From: Streptomyces sp. NBC_01275
GTDB lineage: Bacteria; Actinomycetota; Actinomycetes; Streptomycetales; Streptomycetaceae
NCBI RefSeq assembly: GCF_026340655.1
Contig: NZ_JAPEOZ010000001.1
Span: 1,798,001-1,862,000, forward strand
Length of the DNA stretch: 64,000 bases
Reading direction: 5' to 3'
The position numbers and the translations under genes are program-made. A model generated the notes under the pieces. It searched no databases. It was not told the DNA's origin and worked only from the letters and a program-made list of their open reading frames with translations. Positions 60,433 through 64,000 of this stretch are shown here, piece after piece. Numbering within the stretch: position 1 is the stretch's first letter; each line of letters begins with the position of its first letter.

Positions 60433-60916
60433 CCGGGCCCGCCAGGTGGACGTCGTCCTCCTCAAGCGCGGCCGCACGAAGATCCGTTACGCGGCCGAGC
60501 TGCTGTCGGACGACGGCACGCGCATCGCCGTACGCGCCGCCTGGGCCGGCGACGGTGTGCGCGACTTCGGCTTCGTACGCTTCGAGGCGGGTGACGTCTT
60601 CACCGAGTACTACTGGCGGGACCGCTGGTACGCGGTGAAGGAGGTCCGCGACGCGAGCGGCGCCCTGAAGGGCTGGTACTGCGACATCACCCGCCCGGCG
60701 ACGCTGTCCGGTGCCGAGCTGATCGTCGAGGACCTCGACCTGGACCTGTGGCGCTCCGCCGACGGCACGGACGTACTGCGGCTGGACGAGGACGAGTTCG
60801 AGGAGAGCGGTCTCACGACGACCGACCCGGAGGCAGCGGCGGCGGCCGTGGCCGCGCTCGACGAGCTGGAGGTGCTCGCCACCGTCGAGGGCGGCCTGGA
60901 GTCGCTGCTGGCCTAG
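60413..60916 (+). CDS. DUF402 domain protein
   Basis: A 167-aa DUF402 protein. The core lies at about residues 28-115, with FTEYYWRDRWYAVKEVRDASGALKGWYCDITRPA and the acidic metal-type motif DLDLDLW. Characterised relatives are nucleoside di/triphosphatases or RNA-binding proteins (FAU-1). The gene overlaps the end of the GNAT gene by 20 nt, so they are coupled. The acidic C-terminal tail is variable. Confidence 0.88.
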   Translation: MSANSADRARQVDVVLLKRGRTKIRYAAELLSDDGTRIAVRAAWAGDGVRDFGFVRFEAGDVFTEYYWRDRWYAVKEVRDASGALKGWYCDITRPATLSGAELIVEDLDLDLWRSADGTDVLRLDEDEFEESGLTTTDPEAAAAAVAALDELEVLATVEGGLESLLA

Positions 60917-60942
60917 GGGAGGCTGCACGGGGACACGGCCGC

Positions 60943-61536
60943 TCACACCGTCGCCACCACCGCGTACCGCTCGTCCTCCACCGCCCCGCCCCACAGCCGC
61001 GCGTCGTCGGACAGCCGCTCCACGCGGGTGCGCCCGGCGAGCGGGGTGAGGAGGGCGGTGAGCCGGTCCGCCGGTATGCCGACGGGGGCGACCGTGCCCC
61101 ACACGCCCTCGACCAGCACGAGCCGCCCTCCGGGGCGCAGCAGGTCGCGCCAGTGGCGCAGGGCGCGGGCGGGGTCGGGGAGGGCCCACAGCACATGTCG
61201 TACGAGCACGGTGTCGAAGAGCTGTTCGCCGACCGGGGGCGCGGCCGCGTCGCCGAGGAGGAAGGCCGCGTCCCGCCCGGCCAGTTTGGCGCGGGCCAGG
61301 TCGATCATGTTCGGGGAGCGGTCGACGCCGGTGACGCGGTGTCCCTGCTCGGCGGCGAGGAGCGACAGACTGCCGGTGCCGCAGCCGAGGTCGAGGACGT
61401 CGCACGCGCGCCCCGGCAGCCAGCTGCGCAGCCGCTCCGCCCAGGCCGCGCGCACCTCGGGGTCGCGCAGCCCGTGATCCGGTTCCTCGTCGAAGGCGGC
61501 CGCCTCCGCGTCCCAGTCGACGCCTGCCGTAGTCAT
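60943..61536 (-). CDS. Class I SAM-dependent methyltransferase
   Basis: A 197-aa methyltransferase. The SAM motif I is VLDLGCGTGSL (about residue 48), motif II VTGVDRSPNMI, and the later WRDLLRPGGRLVLVEG matches the methyltransf_11/25 fold. The substrate is unknown; small molecules are usual. ATG 61536 gives MTTAGVDWD; an in-frame ATG at 61557 would add seven residues. Upstream lie two 19-bp direct repeats. Confidence 0.9.
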   Translation of the reverse strand: MTTAGVDWDAEAAAFDEEPDHGLRDPEVRAAWAERLRSWLPGRACDVLDLGCGTGSLSLLAAEQGHRVTGVDRSPNMIDLARAKLAGRDAAFLLGDAAAPPVGEQLFDTVLVRHVLWALPDPARALRHWRDLLRPGGRLVLVEGVWGTVAPVGIPADRLTALLTPLAGRTRVERLSDDARLWGGAVEDERYAVVATV

Positions 61537-61568
61537 TTCGTCACTGTTTCCCCTCATGTGCCCAAGAG

Positions 61569-61614
61569 TGACACCTGCCACTGACACTCGAATCGTGACA
61601 GCCGCCACTGACAG
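61569..61614. promoter_or_regulatory. Two 19-bp direct repeats upstream of the methyltransferase
   Basis: TGACACCTGCCACTGACAC (61569-61587) and TGACAGCCGCCACTGACAG (61596-61614) differ at four bases and are 27 nt apart, start to start. They lie between the divergent methyltransferase and the 44-residue gene, where an operator is expected. Confidence 0.6.
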
Positions 61615-61695
61615 ATCAGGTGCGATGAGGAACTCTCCCGGAAAGGGTCTACCTCCGTGAGAACGCGGATCCCGGTGATCCTGAAGGAGGCAGCC

Positions 61696-61830
61696 ATGCG
61701 CCGCACGACCGTGCAGAAGCCCCTGAAGAAGACGGAATCGCGCCGGATCCGCGACGAGGCGGACGAACGGCCCGCGGGCCGCCCCGAGGTGCGCAAGGAC
61801 ATCGCCCGCACCTGGTGGCCGGACGGCTGA
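61696..61830 (+). CDS. Small basic protein, 44 aa
   Basis: A 44-residue open frame starting MRRTTVQKPLKKTESRRIRD and ending in IARTWWPDG. AAGGAGG lies 5 nt before the ATG, a near-ideal ribosome binding site. Third-position GC fits coding sequence. I recall similar short proteins ending in a WWPDG-like tail in other streptomycetes but know no function. The charge pattern (basic N-half, acidic middle) suggests a soluble, perhaps RNA- or protein-binding peptide. Confidence 0.72.
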   Translation: MRRTTVQKPLKKTESRRIRDEADERPAGRPEVRKDIARTWWPDG

Positions 61831-62029
61831 CGACCGGGCTGCCAGCCGGCTGACGGCTCGCTGGCGGCTCGCTGGCGGCCGACTACCTGAGCTCAGTCTC
61901 AGCGCTTCCTTAAGGCGACCCTAAAGATCGCTGCGAGCGGCCCCGAGCAGGCGATTTCACGGTTTCTTTGTTTCCGGCACCGCGTACGTGAGTACGTCAC
62001 CACCGGTTCCGGTTCCGAGGAGATCCGCC

Positions 62030-63121
62030 ATGCCCGCACGCCGCAAGGCCGCCGCCGTCGCCGTCGGCCTGACCCCGCTGGCCCTGACCGCGCTGTCCGC
62101 CGTGCCCGCGGCGGCGCACGGCTCGCTGGGCGACCCGGTCAGCCGCGTCGCCCAGTGCTATGCGGAGGGTCCGGAGAACCCGAGGTCGGACGCGTGCAGG
62201 GCGGCGGTCGCGGCCGGCGGGACGCAGGCGCTGTACGACTGGAACGGCGTCCGCATCGGCGACGCGAACGGGCGTCACCAGGAGCTGATCCCGGACGGCC
62301 GGCTGTGCAGCGCGAACGACGCGGAGTTCAAGGGCCTCGACCTGGCCCGCGCCGACTGGCCGGCGACGAGCGTGCGCGGTGGGTCGTACACCTTCGAGTA
62401 CCGCGTGACCGCCCCGCACAAGGGGACCTTCACGGTGTATCTCACCAAGGCTGGCTACGACCCGGCGCAGCCGCTGGCCTGGGCCGATCTGGATCTGGAG
62501 CACCCGGTGGCGACCGCCACGGACCCGGTCGCGTCGGGCGGGTTCTACACGTTCTCCGGAACCCTGCCCGCACGGTCCGGCCGCCAGCTGCTGTATGCGA
62601 TCTGGCAGCGTTCGGACAGCCCGGAGGCGTTCTACTCCTGCTCGGACGTCACGTTCGGCGACGGCTCCGGCGCGGCGCCGGCCGCCTCCGCGCCCTCGGA
62701 GGAGCAGATCCAGGACGGCGCCGACCGGTCGACGATCGAGCACCACGGTCACGGTGACGACGACGCGGCCACGACGACGGACCCGACCGCCTCCCCTTCG
62801 GCCGCCCCGGCCACGGACTCGTCGTCCACGGACTCGTCGTCCGCGGCCACGGCGGCCCCCGTGGCCGCGGACGACGACCGGCGCACCGCGGTCGGGTCCG
62901 GCGCCGGCTCGAGCAGCAGCTCGGGCGAGGACCTCGCCGAGACCGGCGGCGACGCCGGCGTCCCGTATCTGGCGGTGGGCGGCGCGACCGTCCTGGCGCT
63001 GGGCGCGGCGCTGCTGTTCGCGTCGGTGCGCAGGCGGGCGGCGGGCCCCCACCGGCCCGGCCGCCGAGCCGGGACCGGGGCGCCGAACCGGGCGCCCGCG
63101 ACGAATGACTCCGGGGCCTGA
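62030..63121 (+). CDS. LPMO (AA10), wall-anchored by an LAETG signal
   Basis: A 363-aa lytic polysaccharide monooxygenase precursor. The signal peptide ends AVPAAA and the mature protein starts with His30 (HGSLGDPVSR), which with the His in TAPHKGTF forms the copper brace. The catalytic domain reaches about residue 222. A Ser/Thr/Asp-rich linker follows, with IEHHGHGDDD near its start. The sorting signal LAETGG (about 302), a hydrophobic span and RRRAAG then end it. It oxidatively cuts chitin or cellulose at the surface. GAGGAG is 7 nt before ATG 62030. Confidence 0.93.
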   Translation: MPARRKAAAVAVGLTPLALTALSAVPAAAHGSLGDPVSRVAQCYAEGPENPRSDACRAAVAAGGTQALYDWNGVRIGDANGRHQELIPDGRLCSANDAEFKGLDLARADWPATSVRGGSYTFEYRVTAPHKGTFTVYLTKAGYDPAQPLAWADLDLEHPVATATDPVASGGFYTFSGTLPARSGRQLLYAIWQRSDSPEAFYSCSDVTFGDGSGAAPAASAPSEEQIQDGADRSTIEHHGHGDDDAATTTDPTASPSAAPATDSSSTDSSSAATAAPVAADDDRRTAVGSGAGSSSSSGEDLAETGGDAGVPYLAVGGATVLALGAALLFASVRRRAAGPHRPGRRAGTGAPNRAPATNDSGA

Positions 63122-63182
63122 CCGGCGGCTCAGGTCGGACAGGCCCCGGCGAAACGATCCGCCCTCCGTGCTGTGCCCGCCG

Positions 63183-64000
63183 TCAGCTCAGGGCGGACGC
63201 GCAGGTGGTGGCGGTGGCGTGGGACGGGTCGAGCGCGTTGGCCACCTCGTGGAAGGCGATCCGGTCGAACAGCCCGATCGCCACGTGCTCGGAGAGGTCC
63301 AGCGGGCACAGGTCCTGGAGCAGGACGTTGTGTACGTCGGATCCGCTGAGGTACTGGCTGCGCCACGGTGTGGCCACCTCGTCGTACTTGGTGGCGATGA
63401 CGGTGTAGTGGACGCCGGAGACGGTGTCGCCGCCCGCGTTGAGCTTGGTGAGGAAGGCCGAGCCGACGATCTGGTCGGCGAGGCCGGGGGTGGCGGCCGA
63501 GAGCAGGTCCTCGGCGCCCGGGAAGTAGGGCAGCAGGTTGGTGAGCCCGCTGAGCGTGGTGCCGTGGTTGTCGGGGGCGATGCCGACGAGCGCGTTCACC
63601 TTGGCGGCTCCGCCGAGGAACTTCAGGTAGTAGCGCGGCATCATCCCGCCCTGCGAGTGACCGACGAGGTCGGCCTCGGACGCACCGGTCGCGGCGAGCA
63701 CCTTGTCGACGAAGGCGGAGAGCTGCTCGGCCGACCTGTCGATGGCACCGAGGCCGTTGAAGAGCGGGACGCCCGGCAGTTGGCCGTAGTCGAGCGAGTA
63801 GACGCAGTACCCGCGGACCGTCAGGTAGGGGGCCAGGGCCAGCCAGTTGTCGATCGAGTTCCCGAAGGTTCCGTGGACGAGGACGACGGGACGGGGGTGG
63901 GCGGCGGAGGGCTTGCAGCTGTAGTCGTTCCAGCCGCTCGACGAGGCGGCCGAGGCTGCGACGGACTCGACGGAGGCATGGGCGGCGGTGGCGGGGACGG
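63183..64000 (-). CDS. Secreted alpha/beta-hydrolase lipase, partial (5' end outside window)
   Basis: The last 272 residues are present; the start and most of the signal peptide lie beyond 64000. The frame is open to the window edge, reading VPATAAHASVESVAAS (likely the end of a signal region), then PRPVVLVHGTFGNSIDNW (oxyanion HG), then the nucleophile GHSQGGMMPRYYLKF, and the C-terminal His in DPSHATAT or IAFHEV. Cys residues fit a disulfide-bonded secreted enzyme. This is the class 2 lipase type known in Streptomyces. It is convergent with the LPMO gene. Confidence 0.9.
   Translation of the reverse strand, partial: VPATAAHASVESVAASAASSSGWNDYSCKPSAAHPRPVVLVHGTFGNSIDNWLALAPYLTVRGYCVYSLDYGQLPGVPLFNGLGAIDRSAEQLSAFVDKVLAATGASEADLVGHSQGGMMPRYYLKFLGGAAKVNALVGIAPDNHGTTLSGLTNLLPYFPGAEDLLSAATPGLADQIVGSAFLTKLNAGGDTVSGVHYTVIATKYDEVATPWRSQYLSGSDVHNVLLQDLCPLDLSEHVAIGLFDRIAFHEVANALDPSHATATTCASALS

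Overview
The window is chromosomal DNA from a high-GC actinomycete, almost certainly a Streptomyces. The supporting signs are extreme third-position GC, AGGAG/GGAGG ribosome binding sites with many GTG and some TTG starts, many TetR regulators, Ser/Thr kinases with one membrane span, twin-arginine or Ala-rich secretion signals, and an intergenic repeat I recognise from Streptomyces. Gene content and order also resemble, from memory, the S. coelicolor core region carrying soxR, hmgA, the SGNH lipase and a chitin-active LPMO. I see no rRNA, tRNA, CRISPR array, insertion sequence or prophage. It reads as core chromosome with a few lineage-specific inserts.

Layout. 0.1-3.6 kb: a minus-strand operon for an SDR, an acyl-CoA ligase, a TetR regulator and a small protein. 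3.8-12.2 kb: a muramidase-like lipoprotein, an alpha/beta hydrolase, a large secreted penicillin-acylase-family enzyme, two unknown proteins and an RNA ligase. 12.5-22.7 kb: SoxR, then a scattered acyl/alcohol catabolism set (MaoC hydratase, acyl-CoA dehydrogenase, alcohol and aldehyde dehydrogenases), TetR regulators with visible operators, a DMT exporter and an orphan sugar-type ABC ATPase. 22.9-30.9 kb: a class F sortase with a nonapeptide-repeat tail and its secreted partner, an MFS and a CitMHS transporter, and a lone molybdopterin oxidoreductase with its TetR. 31-35 kb: homogentisate dioxygenase, a GntR regulator and an orphan type ISP C-terminal domain.

35-43 kb: a cellulose-synthase-like glycosyltransferase translationally coupled to a GH26 hydrolase, a kinase with a PQQ propeller, and a TetR regulator divergent from a DrrAB-type ABC exporter. 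43-50.2 kb: an ECF sigma factor (SigK type) and its anti-sigma factor RskA, divergent from a DUF4331 surface protein, a membrane-anchored TPR protein and a NicO-type metal permease with about 50 histidines in one loop. 50.2-57.6 kb: a second kinase, an SGNH lipase, a subtilisin, and a coupled trio of two GT2 enzymes and a polysaccharide deacetylase. 57.8-64 kb: an AAA ATPase, a YtrA-type GntR, a double GNAT, a DUF402 protein, a methyltransferase, a 44-residue protein, an LPMO with an LAETG sorting signal, and a secreted lipase cut by the window end.

The best candidate for an undescribed system is the sigK/rskA - DUF4331 - TPR - NicO locus: a transmembrane signalling pair facing a surface or secreted module that ends in a metal permease. 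Second are the regulatory links visible as shared operators: one 19-bp palindrome in front of both the acyl-CoA dehydrogenase/TetR pair and the aldehyde/alcohol dehydrogenase operon, and a different 16-bp palindrome at three sites 27 kb apart.
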